Below, piece by piece: positions 43,205 to 53,500 of a DNA stretch of 64,000 nucleotides. The position numbers were made by a program, and so were the translations under genes. The DNA comes from Streptomyces atratus. GTDB lineage: Bacteria > Actinomycetota > Actinomycetes > Streptomycetales > Streptomycetaceae. Location: positions 1-64,000 of the forward strand of contig NZ_FPJO01000004.1 of assembly GCF_900119365.1 (NCBI RefSeq), in the 5' to 3' direction. Every line of letters begins with the position of its first letter. Position 1 is the stretch's first letter. Below the pieces are notes generated by a model, which had not been told where the DNA came from, did not search any database, and saw only the letters and a list, made by a program, of their open reading frames with translations.

Positions 43205-45997
43205 ATGGAACAGAACGGCACGATCCGGCCAGGTCCTCTGGTTCCAGCCAGAGTAATGGGTCGCCCGAGACGGTCCGCGGCATGGGGCGGCGCGGCCGCC
43301 CTGCTCGGCTGCCTGCTGGTGGCGGCGCCGCTGCCCGGCACGGCCCCGGCCGCCCACGCGGTCGGCCCCCTCACCGTCACCTCGCCCGACCTGATCTTCG
43401 TCAAGGGCCAGGCGAAGATCACCCTCACCTCCGACCAGGCCTCAGTGGCCTGGAAGGCCACCGACGACCAGGGCCTGACCGTCGCATCGGGCACCGCCCC
43501 GGTCTCGGGCGGCACGGCCACCGTCGACGTCACCGAGCTCGGCAGCGGCTACTACACGCTCACGGCGACCGCCGGCACCACCACCCGTACCGCCAACTTC
43601 GGCGTACTGACCGCGCTGACCGGCAAGGAACAGCAGGACACGCGCTTCGGCACCGGCATCCACTACGGGTGGAACGCCGGCGACGACCAGAAGCTGCTGC
43701 GCTCGGTCAAGCTGATGGGCATGCACGGGATCCGCTCCGACATCAACTGGGGCGCCATCGAGAAGACCCCCGGCACGTACTCCTGGAGCAACTACTCCAC
43801 CGACCAGCACATCCCGTACGCCAAGTCGCAGGGACTGACCGCCCTGCCCATCTCCGGCTACCGGAACCCCAATTACGACGGCAACCGGACCCCGGCCTCC
43901 GACGAGGCGCTTGAGGCCTACGGGAAGTTCACCGCTGCCGCGGTGGAGAAGTACCAGCAGTCCTCGAAGGAAATCGAGATCTACAACGAGTACAACTCCA
44001 CCGGCTTCAACAACGGCACCTGCGGCATCACCGCCGACTGCTATGTCAAACTGCTCAAGGCGAGCTACGGCAAGGTGCACGCCAAGGTCCCGGACGCCAC
44101 CGTCGTCGGCGGCGGGCTGGCCGGTCTCCAGACCGACTGGCTGAAGCGGCTGTACGCGGTCGGTGGCCTGAACTACATGAACGCGCTCAGCGTTCACCAC
44201 TACGGCTACCCGAACCCGCCCGAGACCGCGCTGGAGAAGCTGCCGCAGGTACGCGCCGACCTGGACGCGGCGGGCGGCAAGAACTTCCCGCTCTGGATCA
44301 CCGAGAACGGCTACCCGACCCACAGCGATGGCGTCACCCCCGCCCAGCAGGCCGCGTACGTGCCGCGCGCCCAGATCTTCTCCTTCGCCTCGGGCGTCAA
44401 CCGCTACTACTGGTACGACCTCACCAACGACGGCACCGACGCCACCAACAAGGAACACAACTTCGGCGCCTTCAAGCGGCCCACCGCCGAGGTCAAGGCC
44501 TGGCAGCCCAAGCCGTCCGTGGTCACCGAGGGCGTCCTGATCCGGCAGCTCGCGGGCCGCGCCTACGCGGGCCGCGACGACGCCGGGTCCGCCGACGTCC
44601 GCTCGTACCGCTTCGGCACCGGAACCGACACCGTCCGGGCCCTCTACACCACGGCCGCGACACCGGGAACGGCGGAGCTGACCGCCAGTGGCCCGGTCAC
44701 TGTCACCGACCAGATGGGCCACGAGAAGACGTACCTCCCGGTCGGCGGCAAGGTGCAGCTCGGCATCGACGGCACGGTGCTGTACGTCAAGGGCGCGGTC
44801 AGCGCGGTCAAGGCCGTGAGCGGCCCCGTGTTCTCCCTCCGGCTGCCGCAGCACTCCAACACCGAGGAGACCGTCGACGCGGTGCTACAGGTGGACGGCA
44901 CCAAGGGCCGGACGCTGCCGCTGCGCTACGACTTCCGGATCGCCGGGGAGAAGCACCGGGTGACCGCCGAGCCCGGCAAGGTCGTCCGCCAGAACGTCCA
45001 GCTGCCCACCTCGGCCCTCACCGGCCCGCGCACGGTCAGCGGCACGGTCGGGCTCGGGCCGGTGAACCTCGCCCGCCTCACCTCCGACACCGAGGTGCTG
45101 CCGCCGACCCAGGTCACCTTCGACCCGGTGGTGAAGCAGGCGGCCCCGTTCGCCGCCGCGCTCAAGGTAACCGTCACCAACAACCGCGTCCGCAGCCCGC
45201 TCGAACTCACCAAGCTGGACTGGCAGGTGAACTCGGGCGACACCTACCTGGACCGGGGCACCATCGACGGACCGATCAAGGTCGGTACCGAGTCCAGCGC
45301 CTCGTACACCGTGGACGCGCGCAACATCAAGCAGTGGAAGCGCTACTGGACGGCCGCCTACATCAACACCCCCGACGGAGCCAGGACCGCCGTGGGCGCC
45401 TGGAACGGCTGGGGTTCCGTCCAGCCGGCCGGCACCGACACCACCACCCCCATCGACGTGATCGCCGACGGCTCCGTGAGCTACAAGGGCGGATACAACG
45501 GCGCGGCCGACCTGTCCGGCGCCGTCCGGCCCCAGTACACCGACGCCGGACTCGTGCTCAAGGGCGCGATCACGGACAACACCCTGGCCCAGCCCGCCAC
45601 CACCGCCGAGAACATGTGGCAGGGCGACAGCATCCAGTTCGCCGTCACCCCCCAGGTGCCGGGACGCAGCAAGCAGTACGTCGAGTTCGGCGCCTCGCTC
45701 GTGGGCGGCAAGCCGCAGGTCTACACCTGGCGGGCGCCGTCCGGCCAGTCCGCAGGTCCGACCCCCGGCGCCACCGCCCAGATCACCCGTGACGGCACCA
45801 CCACCCGCTACACGGTGACGGTGCCGTGGGCATCACTCGGCCTCGCCGGGAAGCCCACCGCGTCCATCGGGCTCGGCTTCGTGGTCAACGACAGCGACAA
45901 CGACGGCCGGGCGCGCGGCTGGTCGGAGTGGGGCGGCTCCATCGCCAACAACTCCAAGAGCGCCGCCGGCCTGCGGGCCGTCCAGCTGACCGACTGA
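43205..45997 (+). CDS. Secreted GH39/GH5-like glycoside hydrolase with C-terminal CBM9-like domain
   Basis: 930 aa. A signal peptide (basic start, hydrophobic core AAALLGCLLVAAPLPG, cleavage near AHA-VG) leads to export. A beta-sandwich at ~45-125 is followed by a TIM barrel (~130-440): HYGWNAGDDQKLLRSVKLMG, SDINWGAIEKTPGTYSW, acid/base Glu in IEIYNEYNSTGF and nucleophile Glu in LWITENGYPTHSDG, the clan GH-A pattern. Beta-rich domains follow, the last ~200 residues (DLSGAVRPQYTDAGLVLKGA, WQGDSIQFAVTPQ, GFVVNDSDNDG) resembling CBM9. ATG 43205 has AGAGGAAG at a good distance; ATG 43256 would give a shorter signal peptide. The glycan substrate is not known. Confidence 0.82.
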   Translation: MEQNGTIRPGPLVPARVMGRPRRSAAWGGAAALLGCLLVAAPLPGTAPAAHAVGPLTVTSPDLIFVKGQAKITLTSDQASVAWKATDDQGLTVASGTAPVSGGTATVDVTELGSGYYTLTATAGTTTRTANFGVLTALTGKEQQDTRFGTGIHYGWNAGDDQKLLRSVKLMGMHGIRSDINWGAIEKTPGTYSWSNYSTDQHIPYAKSQGLTALPISGYRNPNYDGNRTPASDEALEAYGKFTAAAVEKYQQSSKEIEIYNEYNSTGFNNGTCGITADCYVKLLKASYGKVHAKVPDATVVGGGLAGLQTDWLKRLYAVGGLNYMNALSVHHYGYPNPPETALEKLPQVRADLDAAGGKNFPLWITENGYPTHSDGVTPAQQAAYVPRAQIFSFASGVNRYYWYDLTNDGTDATNKEHNFGAFKRPTAEVKAWQPKPSVVTEGVLIRQLAGRAYAGRDDAGSADVRSYRFGTGTDTVRALYTTAATPGTAELTASGPVTVTDQMGHEKTYLPVGGKVQLGIDGTVLYVKGAVSAVKAVSGPVFSLRLPQHSNTEETVDAVLQVDGTKGRTLPLRYDFRIAGEKHRVTAEPGKVVRQNVQLPTSALTGPRTVSGTVGLGPVNLARLTSDTEVLPPTQVTFDPVVKQAAPFAAALKVTVTNNRVRSPLELTKLDWQVNSGDTYLDRGTIDGPIKVGTESSASYTVDARNIKQWKRYWTAAYINTPDGARTAVGAWNGWGSVQPAGTDTTTPIDVIADGSVSYKGGYNGAADLSGAVRPQYTDAGLVLKGAITDNTLAQPATTAENMWQGDSIQFAVTPQVPGRSKQYVEFGASLVGGKPQVYTWRAPSGQSAGPTPGATAQITRDGTTTRYTVTVPWASLGLAGKPTASIGLGFVVNDSDNDGRARGWSEWGGSIANNSKSAAGLRAVQLTD

Positions 45998-46011
45998 ACC
46001 ACCCCATGACG

Positions 46012-46049
46012 GGCGGGGCCGGGTGCACCTGACAGCACCCGGCCCCGCC
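46012..46049 (+). terminator. Strong GC hairpin after the secreted hydrolase
   Basis: A 15-bp perfect stem (arm GGCGGGGCCGGGTGC) with an 8-base loop begins 15 bases after the stop codon. The esterase gene starts 64 bases later, so read-through or a second promoter is needed for it. Confidence 0.7.
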
Positions 46050-46112
46050 GCTCCATGCCGTACCACCGCACGGCAGACTTGTCCGGAATCCCACCGTGAG
46101 GAGACCAGCTTC

Positions 46113-47087
46113 ATGGCCCTGTTCGACATGCCGCTGCCCGAACTCCGCGCCTACCGGCCGCAGATCGACGAGCCGGACGACTTCGACGCCTTCTGGGCGA
46201 AGACCCTCGCCGAGACGCGCGCCCACGACCCCGCGGTCTCCTTCGAACCCGTCGAGACCGGACTGACCGGCCTGCGCACCTGGGACGTCACCTTCGCCGG
46301 CTTCGGCGGCCACCCGATCAAGGGCTGGTTCAGCGCCCCCGCCGACGCCGAGGGTCCGCTCCCGCTCGTCGTCCAGTTCCACGGCTACAACGGCGGCCGC
46401 AGCCTCCCGCACTGCTGGGGCATGTGGCCGCTGGCCGGCTTCGCCCACTTCATCATGGACGTACGCGGCCAGGGCAGCGGCGGCAACGTCGGCGACACCC
46501 CCGACCCGGTCGGCTCCGGCCCCTCCCACGCGGGCTTCATGACCCGGGGCATCGCGGACCCGGAGAGCTACTACTACCGCCGGGTCTACGCCGACGCCGT
46601 ACGTGCCGTCGAAGCCGCCCGGTCCCATCCGCTCGCCGACCCCGCCCGCACCGTCGCCCTCGGCGGCAGCCAGGGCGGCGGCATCACCCTCGCGGTCGGC
46701 GCACTCGTCCCCGACCTGGCCGCCATCGCCGCCGACGTCCCGTTCCTCTGCCACTTCGGACGGGCCGTCACGCTCACCGACTCCAACCCGTACGCGGAGA
46801 TAGCCCGCTACCTCAAGATGCACCGCGGCAAGGAGGAGACCGTTCTGCGCACCCTCTCGTACTTCGACGGGGTGTCCTTCGCCGCCCGGGGCAGCGCCCC
46901 CGCGCTCTTCTCCGTCGCGCTGATGGACCAGGTCTGCCCGCCGTCCACGGTCTTCGCCGCCCACAACGCGTACCCGGGCGAGAAGGAGATCGAGGTCTAC
47001 CCGTTCAACGGGCACGAGGGCGGTGCCATGTTCCAGGAGGCCGCCCAGCTCCGCTGGGTACCGAAGGCGCTGAACAGGGCGGTCTGA
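46113..47087 (+). CDS. CE7 acetyl (xylan) esterase / cephalosporin-C deacetylase type
   Basis: A 324-aa alpha/beta hydrolase without signal peptide, removing acetyl groups from small acetylated sugars inside the cell. Motifs are VVQFHGYNGGRSLPHCWGMW (oxyanion region, CE7-specific), nucleophile Ser in ALGGSQGGGITLAVG, acid Asp in VALMDQVCPPSTVFAAHN and His in FNGHEGGAMF; RGQGSGGNVGDT is also typical. ATG 46113 follows GTGAGGAG. Its presence implies that the imported oligosaccharides are acetylated. The family forms hexamers that exclude long polymers. Confidence 0.9.
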   Translation: MALFDMPLPELRAYRPQIDEPDDFDAFWAKTLAETRAHDPAVSFEPVETGLTGLRTWDVTFAGFGGHPIKGWFSAPADAEGPLPLVVQFHGYNGGRSLPHCWGMWPLAGFAHFIMDVRGQGSGGNVGDTPDPVGSGPSHAGFMTRGIADPESYYYRRVYADAVRAVEAARSHPLADPARTVALGGSQGGGITLAVGALVPDLAAIAADVPFLCHFGRAVTLTDSNPYAEIARYLKMHRGKEETVLRTLSYFDGVSFAARGSAPALFSVALMDQVCPPSTVFAAHNAYPGEKEIEVYPFNGHEGGAMFQEAAQLRWVPKALNRAV

Positions 47088-47202
47088 ACCCCGCCGTACC
47101 CCGGCCGGCGTGGTGTGTATCACGGACAGAGTGTGGACAGCACGTATATCGTCCACCGGGGCACGTCAATGCCCCGTGATGTGGCGAGGACAAGGGCGGA
47201 CA

Positions 47203-47913
47203 GTGGGGAAGACAGCCTATGCACAGGCGTTGCGTGTCGTCGCCTGTGCGCTGATGGTGTGGCAGGTTTGGATGATGTGGTACATCTCCAGCCACGAGGC
47301 GGTGGGGGTGAAATGGTCCTGCGACCTGGCCGGGGGCTGTGCCAGTGACCAGCTCGCGTCGATGTCCCCGATGCTCGGAATCGCCTTCGCCGTCGTCCTC
47401 GGCCTGCTCTGTGCCCGGTACCTGCACCGGGCGGCACCGGGCGCGGTGATCGCACTCTCCGCCGTCGCGGCCGCGGCAGGCTGGTACGACGCGCTGGCGG
47501 AGGGCCAGGTCGAGCGGAACACCGTCACCAGCTTCCACATCCTCCTTCCGCTCGGCGACTTCTCCGTCTCCCAGTGGCTCACCTTCCTGTGGTCCGTCGC
47601 AGGCGTGGGCTGCCTCGCCGCCTGGTGGGGCGCGGCGGTCAGCCTGCGGCGCACCGGGGGGTTGCGCCGGCTCACCCGCCGCTACACCACGGCCGACGCG
47701 GTGATCGAGGGCTGGCGGGCGGTGGGCCGCAAGTACGGCGAGGTCACCGTGGTGTTCGACGACGCGGCCGGGGTGCGCCACGAGGTCCCGGCCGTCGTGG
47801 AACGCGTCGCCCTCAGACGGGACGTCCTCGCCCTCTACGACGCCGACCGTCCCGACGACCCGGCACACACCAGGGTCGTCGTCCCCCGCCGGAAGGTGCT
47901 GCGCCTCTCATGA
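47203..47913 (+). CDS. Membrane protein of unknown function (four helices)
   Basis: 236 aa from GTG 47203; ATG 47179 is an alternative. Helices are visible at ~7-27 (RVVACALMVWQVWMMWYISS), 50-70, 75-95 and 115-135, with two cysteines in the first external loop (WSCDLAGGCASDQ). The C-terminal ~90 residues form a soluble cytoplasmic domain (ADAVIEGWRAVGRKYGEVTV, VVFDDAAGVRHEVPAVVERV) resembling the DUF3592-type small beta domain. It overlaps the next gene by 4 bp. A similar C-terminal domain in the neighbour suggests the two act together. Confidence 0.65.
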   Translation: MGKTAYAQALRVVACALMVWQVWMMWYISSHEAVGVKWSCDLAGGCASDQLASMSPMLGIAFAVVLGLLCARYLHRAAPGAVIALSAVAAAAGWYDALAEGQVERNTVTSFHILLPLGDFSVSQWLTFLWSVAGVGCLAAWWGAAVSLRRTGGLRRLTRRYTTADAVIEGWRAVGRKYGEVTVVFDDAAGVRHEVPAVVERVALRRDVLALYDADRPDDPAHTRVVVPRRKVLRLS

Positions 47914-48551
47914 CCACCTCGACCTCCACCGCGTCCTCCCTGCGCGGCTTCTTCAGGCTGATCACCGTGGTGTCCGCGATCGGCACCGGTCTCGCGCTGG
48001 CCGCGCTCGTCCAGGGCGCCGTGGACGGCCCCCGCTGGCTGCTGATCCTCGCACTCCCCGTGACGGCCCTGGCCCTGACGGCGTACGGGAAGGCGGCCGA
48101 GGACATGCAGTCGGGCGTCGCCGCCTCCGGGCTGCGCTCCCGCGGCCCGCGCGCCTTCGCGCCCGCCGTGGTCAACGGAGTGAAGGCGGTGAACAAGGAG
48201 AACGGCCGGACGGCCGTCGACGGGCAGGCCCTGAACTCCGTGTTCGCCTTCGACCTGACCGTGGTGTCCGACGAGCTGCCCCCGTACCGGATCGAGGTGC
48301 GTCACCCCCTCGACCTGCAGGGGCTGCTGCACAAGTCCAGGGCGGTCGTCGAGTACGACCCCGAGCAACCCTGGCGGGTCGTCATCCCCAACAACCCGCC
48401 GCGCGAATGGCTGGCCCGCGCGGAGAGCCTCATCCCGCCACCAGGCACGGTGAAGCGGCGGGCCGGCGGTGCTCCGGCAGGCTTCCGCGCTCTGCTGTCG
48501 GGCGCGGTGATCGCGGCCGTACTGCTGGTGCTTGTACGGGTATTGGGCTGA
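47910..48551 (+). CDS. Membrane protein of unknown function (partner of the upstream gene)
   Basis: 213 aa: two helices at ~10-60 (LITVVSAIGTGLALAALVQG, WLLILALPVTALALTAYGKA), then a soluble domain (NSVFAFDLTVVSDELPPYRI, HKSRAVVEYDPEQPWRVVIP) like DUF3592-type domains, and a C-terminal helix (LLSGAVIAAVLLVLVRVLG). ATG 47910 overlaps the previous stop (ATGA). It converges with the Ser/Thr kinase. No function can be assigned. Confidence 0.65.
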   Translation: MTTSTSTASSLRGFFRLITVVSAIGTGLALAALVQGAVDGPRWLLILALPVTALALTAYGKAAEDMQSGVAASGLRSRGPRAFAPAVVNGVKAVNKENGRTAVDGQALNSVFAFDLTVVSDELPPYRIEVRHPLDLQGLLHKSRAVVEYDPEQPWRVVIPNNPPREWLARAESLIPPPGTVKRRAGGAPAGFRALLSGAVIAAVLLVLVRVLG

Positions 48552-48585
48552 GAGGCCGTCGGGCGACCTCCCGGCCGCCGCGGGC

Positions 48586-50292
48586 TCAGCCGTTGCGCGG
48601 GTACTTCTTGAGCACCTTGCCGTTGATGTCTGCCCGCAGATAGGCGCCGCCGTACTCGTCAGAGACGTAGACGCTGAGCGTCGGCTGGTAGTCGTCGAAC
48701 GGGGAGGCCGGGTCGATGTCCACGTAATGGCTGGTGGGCTCGTCGACACCGAGCTCCTTGTCCGCCCGGCGGATCAGCCCCGGCAGGGCGTCCCAGTTGA
48801 ACTTCTCCAGATCCACGGACTTGGCGCCCGACATGAGGGTGCCGCCCGCCCGTTCCCGGGTGGCCTTGCCGTCCCGGTAGGTGAAGACGTCGTACAGGGC
48901 CTTGTTCTTCGCGACCGGGGCCTCGGCGCTCGCGTGCACGTCGAACAGCGAGAACGACGTGACCCTGGTGCCGCCCATCACCGGCTTGAGCTCCGCGATG
49001 ACGGACCGTGCGGCGGAGGGCGTCAGCAGGTTCTTGGCCGGCGCGGTGGCCTTCTGCCGGCCCTCCTTCTCCTCGGCGGGTGAGGGCCCGCCCGAAGCCC
49101 GGTCCGGGGCCCGGTCCGAGGCGGACGGGGCGCTGCCGGCCGCCCCCGTGTCCGAGTCGGGCATCAGCGACCACACCAGGACGCCGGTCAGGGCGGTTCC
49201 GGCGAGCGCGGTGGTGAACGCGACAGCGCGGCCCCGCCGGACCCGGCGACGGATCTCCTGGGTGCCCAGCGTCGCGGGCCGGGGGCGCGGGGGAGCGGTG
49301 ACGGGCGGACGTCGCACGGGGGCGGTGGGCAGGACGGTGGTCGGGCCGGCCTGGGCGTAGCCGGGCGGCGCCGCGTCCTGCCGGGTGGGCGGGTCCTGGC
49401 GGGGCGGCACGGCATCCTGCGGCGCCGCACGGCCCGGTCCGGGCGCCGGCGCCGGCTCGCTCACCGACGCCAGCATCCGGTCGAGCTCCTCGGGACCGGG
49501 CCGCGCGGCCGTGTCCCGGGTCAGCAGCGCGTCCAGCACCGGAGTCAGCGGACCGGCCTGCCGGGGCGGCGGGATCTCCTCGTCCAGCACGGCCGCCAGC
49601 GTCGCCAGTGTGGTGGCCTTGCGCAGCGGGTGCCGGCCCTCCACGGCGACGTACAGCATCATGCCGAGCGACCACAGGTCCGACGAGGGGTCGCCCTCCG
49701 CGCCGCGGATGCGCTCGGGCGCCATGTAGTCGGGGGAACCGATGATGGAGCCGGTCGCCGTCAGACTGGTGGACTCGCGGATCGCCGCGATGCCGAAGTC
49801 GGTGAGCACCGGGCTCCCGTCGGCCCGCAGCAGTACGTTGGCGGGCTTCACGTCGCGGTGCAGGATTCCGGCGGCATGGGCGGCACGCAGCGCGGACAGC
49901 ACCCCGCGGCCCAGCCCGGCGGCCTCGACCGGGGTGAGCGTGCCCTCGGCCAGGCGCTCCGCGAGCGAGGCGCCGGGCACCAGCTCCATCACGATCCACG
50001 GGTACGTACCGTCGCCGCCGTCCACGATGTGATGGACCGTGACGACACCCGGGTGGTCGAGCCGGGCCAGCGCACGGGCCTCGCGCAGCACCCGCTCGCG
50101 CAGCAGCCTGGCCGACTCCGGGTCGTTCTCGGCGAGCGCCGGGTCCGGGGGCCGCACCTCCTTGAGCGCCACATCGCGGTGCAGGGCCAGGTCGTGGGCC
50201 CGCCACACCATGCCCATTCCGCCACTGCCGAGCCTGTTCACCAGCTCGAAACGGTCGTCGATCACACGGCGCACAGGCCCCCCAGCGGTCAT
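48586..50292 (-). CDS. Transmembrane Ser/Thr protein kinase with extracytoplasmic domain
   Basis: A 568-aa Hanks-type kinase. N-terminal catalytic domain: glycine loop RLGSGGMGMVWRAHD, Lys in RDVALKEVRPP, HRDVKPANVLLRADG, TDFGIA and SPDYMAPERIRG. A Pro/Ala/Gln-rich juxtamembrane region (~285-385) leads to one helix (AVAFTTALAGTALTGVLVWS). Outside lies a Ser/Glu-rich stretch and a ~140-aa domain (AARSVIAELKPVMGGTRVTS, HYVDIDPASPFDDYQPTLSV) that is not PASTA and that I do not recognise. ATG 50292 begins 9 bases after a terminator-like hairpin and has no ribosome binding site, so the transcript may be leaderless. Confidence 0.9.
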   Translation of the reverse strand: MTAGGPVRRVIDDRFELVNRLGSGGMGMVWRAHDLALHRDVALKEVRPPDPALAENDPESARLLRERVLREARALARLDHPGVVTVHHIVDGGDGTYPWIVMELVPGASLAERLAEGTLTPVEAAGLGRGVLSALRAAHAAGILHRDVKPANVLLRADGSPVLTDFGIAAIRESTSLTATGSIIGSPDYMAPERIRGAEGDPSSDLWSLGMMLYVAVEGRHPLRKATTLATLAAVLDEEIPPPRQAGPLTPVLDALLTRDTAARPGPEELDRMLASVSEPAPAPGPGRAAPQDAVPPRQDPPTRQDAAPPGYAQAGPTTVLPTAPVRRPPVTAPPRPRPATLGTQEIRRRVRRGRAVAFTTALAGTALTGVLVWSLMPDSDTGAAGSAPSASDRAPDRASGGPSPAEEKEGRQKATAPAKNLLTPSAARSVIAELKPVMGGTRVTSFSLFDVHASAEAPVAKNKALYDVFTYRDGKATRERAGGTLMSGAKSVDLEKFNWDALPGLIRRADKELGVDEPTSHYVDIDPASPFDDYQPTLSVYVSDEYGGAYLRADINGKVLKKYPRNG

Positions 50293-50293
50293 G

Positions 50294-50341
50294 GAAAAAG
50301 AGTACGGGGCGGGTCCGCAGCCGTGCGCACCCGCCCCGTAC
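50294..50341 (-). terminator. Intrinsic terminator abutting the kinase start codon
   Basis: A 13-bp perfect stem (arm GTACGGGGCGGGT, 50302-50314 with 50329-50341), 14-base loop, followed on the minus strand by CTTTTTCC and then the kinase ATG. It is placed to end transcription coming from the alpha-mannosidase operon. Confidence 0.75.
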
Positions 50342-50553
50342 GCCTCAGAGGCTGCCGGGTGACCCCCGACCGGGCGGCCACGCCCCGGCACGCGCGCTTC
50401 CCGCGTTGTCGTCGGTCGCCGACGCTCCTTCCCCAAGCTCTCGGCTCCGCTCGAGCAGGGGAGACCCCATCCGACTCCCTCCTCCGCCTTGGGATCGCAC
50501 GCACCGGACCGCGTCCGCTTTCCGACCAGAGGTCACCCTCACCCGACCGCCTC
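50342..50553. repeat. Intergenic stretch with a streptomycete hairpin repeat (50431-50461)
   Basis: No gene is seen. Positions 50431-50461 form CCCC-AA-GCTC...GAGC-A-GGGG around TCGGCTCCGCTC, a short interspersed palindromic sequence that I recognise as recurring in intergenic regions of many Streptomyces genomes, usually flanked by CTCCTTC and AGACCCC as here. Its role is unknown. Confidence 0.6.
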
Positions 50554-53500
50554 TCACACTTCGTCGTTCGGTGTGAGCCTGAGCGTCACGATCTGGAAGG
50601 GCCGCAGCACCAGCCGAACCGCATCGCCCTCCACCTCGGCGGTCTCGTCGGCGAGCGGACGCTCCAGCAGATCGGTCACGCGCGCCCCGGCCAGCGCGAA
50701 GCCCGCAGTCAGACGCGCCGAGGCCCGCCCGCCGTGCGCCTCGTGGAGCCGGACCACCACATCCCCGCTGCCGTCGTCGGCGAGCTTCACGGCGGTCACC
50801 ACCACCGCGTCGTCGTCCACCGAGACCAGCGGCGCCACCGCGGCACTGCCCGGCACCCGGCGCTCGGGAAGGCTGAAGCGCCAGCCCTCGCGCACCGCGT
50901 CACCGATCGTCGCCCCCGGCAGCAGCGCGTACCGCAGCCGGTGCACCCCCTGGTCGGTCGCCGGGTCGGGATAGCGGGGCGCCCGCAGCAGCGACAGCCG
51001 CACCGTGGTCGTGGTCGCACCGTCCTCGCGGACCGTACGGGTCACGTCGTGCCCGTACGTCGAATCGTTGACCAGCGCCGCACCCCAGCCCGGCTCGCCG
51101 ACATGCAGGAAGCGGTGGGCGCAGATCTCGAACTTGGCCGCCTCCCAGCTGGTGTTGGTGTGCGTCGGCCGCTGGACGTGCCCGAACTGCGTCTCCGCCG
51201 TGGAGTGATCGGCGCGCACATCGATCGGGAACGCCGCCTTGAGGAACTTCTCCTGCTCGTGCCAGTCGACCTCGGTGTCGATGTCCAGGCGCCGGGCACC
51301 GGGCCGCAGCGTCAGCAACTGGGTGACGCGGGACGAACCGAAGGTACGCACCACCTCGACGCCGTCACCGCTGCGGCGCACCACGTCCGCCTCGGTCAGA
51401 TCGGTCACCGTGTTGCGGTAGAAGGCATCGACGTCCCACGCGTCCCAGCGGTTGGGCAGATCCGGGTGGACCTGGAGCAGATTCGCCGCGCAGCCGGGGG
51501 CGACCGTCTCGCGCCCCGCCACCAGGTCGAGGACCGAGACCACGAGCCCCCGCTCGTCCACGGTGACCCGCAGCAGCCCGTTGTCCAGCCGGAATCCGGA
51601 GCCGAGCTCCTCGACCTCCACCGCCGGCTCCGGGTCCTGCGACGCGAGCGCGGCGCCGCCCGCCGCGATGCCGGCCCGGTCGTGCGGAGCGGCGTTGAAC
51701 ACCACCGCGGAGCCACCCTCCGGTGCGCCGGCCAGCGCCCGCTGCGCCGCCCCGATCACCGCTTCGAGCTCCGCGGCGATCCGGGCGTACGTCGCCTCGG
51801 CCTCCTGGTGCACCCAGGCGATCGACGAACCCGGCAGGATGTCGTGGAACTGGTGCAGCAGCACGCTCTTCCAGATCCGGTTCAACTCCTCGTGCGGATA
51901 AGGGAATCCGGTCCGCACGGCGGCGGTCGCCGCCCACAGCTCCGCCTCCCGCAGCAGATGCTCGCTGCGCCGGTTGCCCTGCTTGGTCCGCGCCTGCGAG
52001 GTGTACGTACCGCGGTGCAGCTCCAGATACAGCTCGCCCAGCCACACCGGCGGCCGGTCGTACTCCGCCTCGGCGGCGGCGAAGAACTCCGCGGGCCTCT
52101 CGATCGTCACCCGGGGTGAACCCTCCAGATCCGCGAGCCGCTCGGCGCGCGCCAGCATCTCGCGGGTGGGGCCGCCACCGCCGTCGCCCCAGCCGAACGG
52201 CACCAGTGAGCGCGTGGCGTGGCCCTTGTCCCGGAAGTTCGCCTCGGCGTGCGCGAGCTCCTCGCCGGACAGCTCGGCCACATAGGTGTCCACCGGCGGG
52301 AAGTGGGTGAACACCCGGGTGCCGTCCAGCCCCTCCCACAGGAACGAATGGTGCGGGAACGGGTTCGTCGTGTTCCACGAGATCTTCTGGGTGAGGAACC
52401 AGCGCGAACCGGAGAGCTTCACCAGCTGCGGCAGCGCAGCCGAGTAGCCGAACGAGTCGGGCAGCCACACCTCCTCGGTCTCCACCCCGAACTCCTCCAG
52501 GAAGAACCGCTTGCCGTACACGAACTGCCGGGCCAGCGCCTCCGACCCGGGCATGTTGGTGTCCGACTCCACCCACATCCCGCCCACCGGCACGAACTGC
52601 CCGGCGGCGGCCTTCTCCTTCACCCGGGCGTACAGCGCGCTCTGGTGCTCCCGCAGCCAGTCCAGCTGCTGCGCCTGCGACATCGCGAAGACGAACTCCG
52701 GGCAGTCGTCCATCAGCGCCACGACGTTGGAGGTGGTGCGGGCGACCTTGCGCACCGTCTCCCGCAGCGGCCACAGCCACGCCGAGTCGATGTGCGCGTG
52801 ACCCACCGCCGACAGCCGGTGGGCGGAGGCGTGCGCGGGGGAGGAGAGCACGGCGCGCAGCCGCTCCCGGGCGGCGGGCGCGCTCGCCCCCACGGCGTCC
52901 AGGTCCAGGGCGTCCAGGCAGCGTTCCACCGCGCGCAGGATCTCCCAGCGGCGTGCCGAGCCGAGCGGCAGCTGCCGCATCAGCTGGTCGAGCACCTCCA
53001 GGTCCTGGACCAGCTCCCACACCTGCCGGTCGAAGACCGCGAGGTCCATCCGTTCGACGCGGTACAGCGGCTCGCTGCCCGCCGTCTCACGGTCGCCCAG
53101 CGCACTGACGCCGTCCAGGATCTCCGGATTGGCGGCGGCTTCCAGGAGGTACGTGAACTCCTCGCCGCCCGCGACCGGTTCGCCCACCCTCAGCCAGGTG
53201 TTGCGCGGGTTGAGCGCCTTGACGACGCTGCCGTCCGGCCGGTGGGCCAGCGCCTCCGCGGAGAACCCGGGCCGGTCCTTGGCGAAGCCGAGGTCGATGA
53301 CCGCTTCGACGGTCTCACCGGCCCACTGAGCCGGGACACGTCCGGTCACCCGGAACCAGCTGGTGCCCCAGGCCGGCCCCCAGTCGTCGCCGACGGCACC
53401 GGGCTTGAAAGGGGCGGCCACCGCTTCGGCGAAGGGCACCGGTTCGCCGGGGGCGTGCCAGACCTCGAACTCCAGGGGCGCCGTACGGGGATGGACGGCG

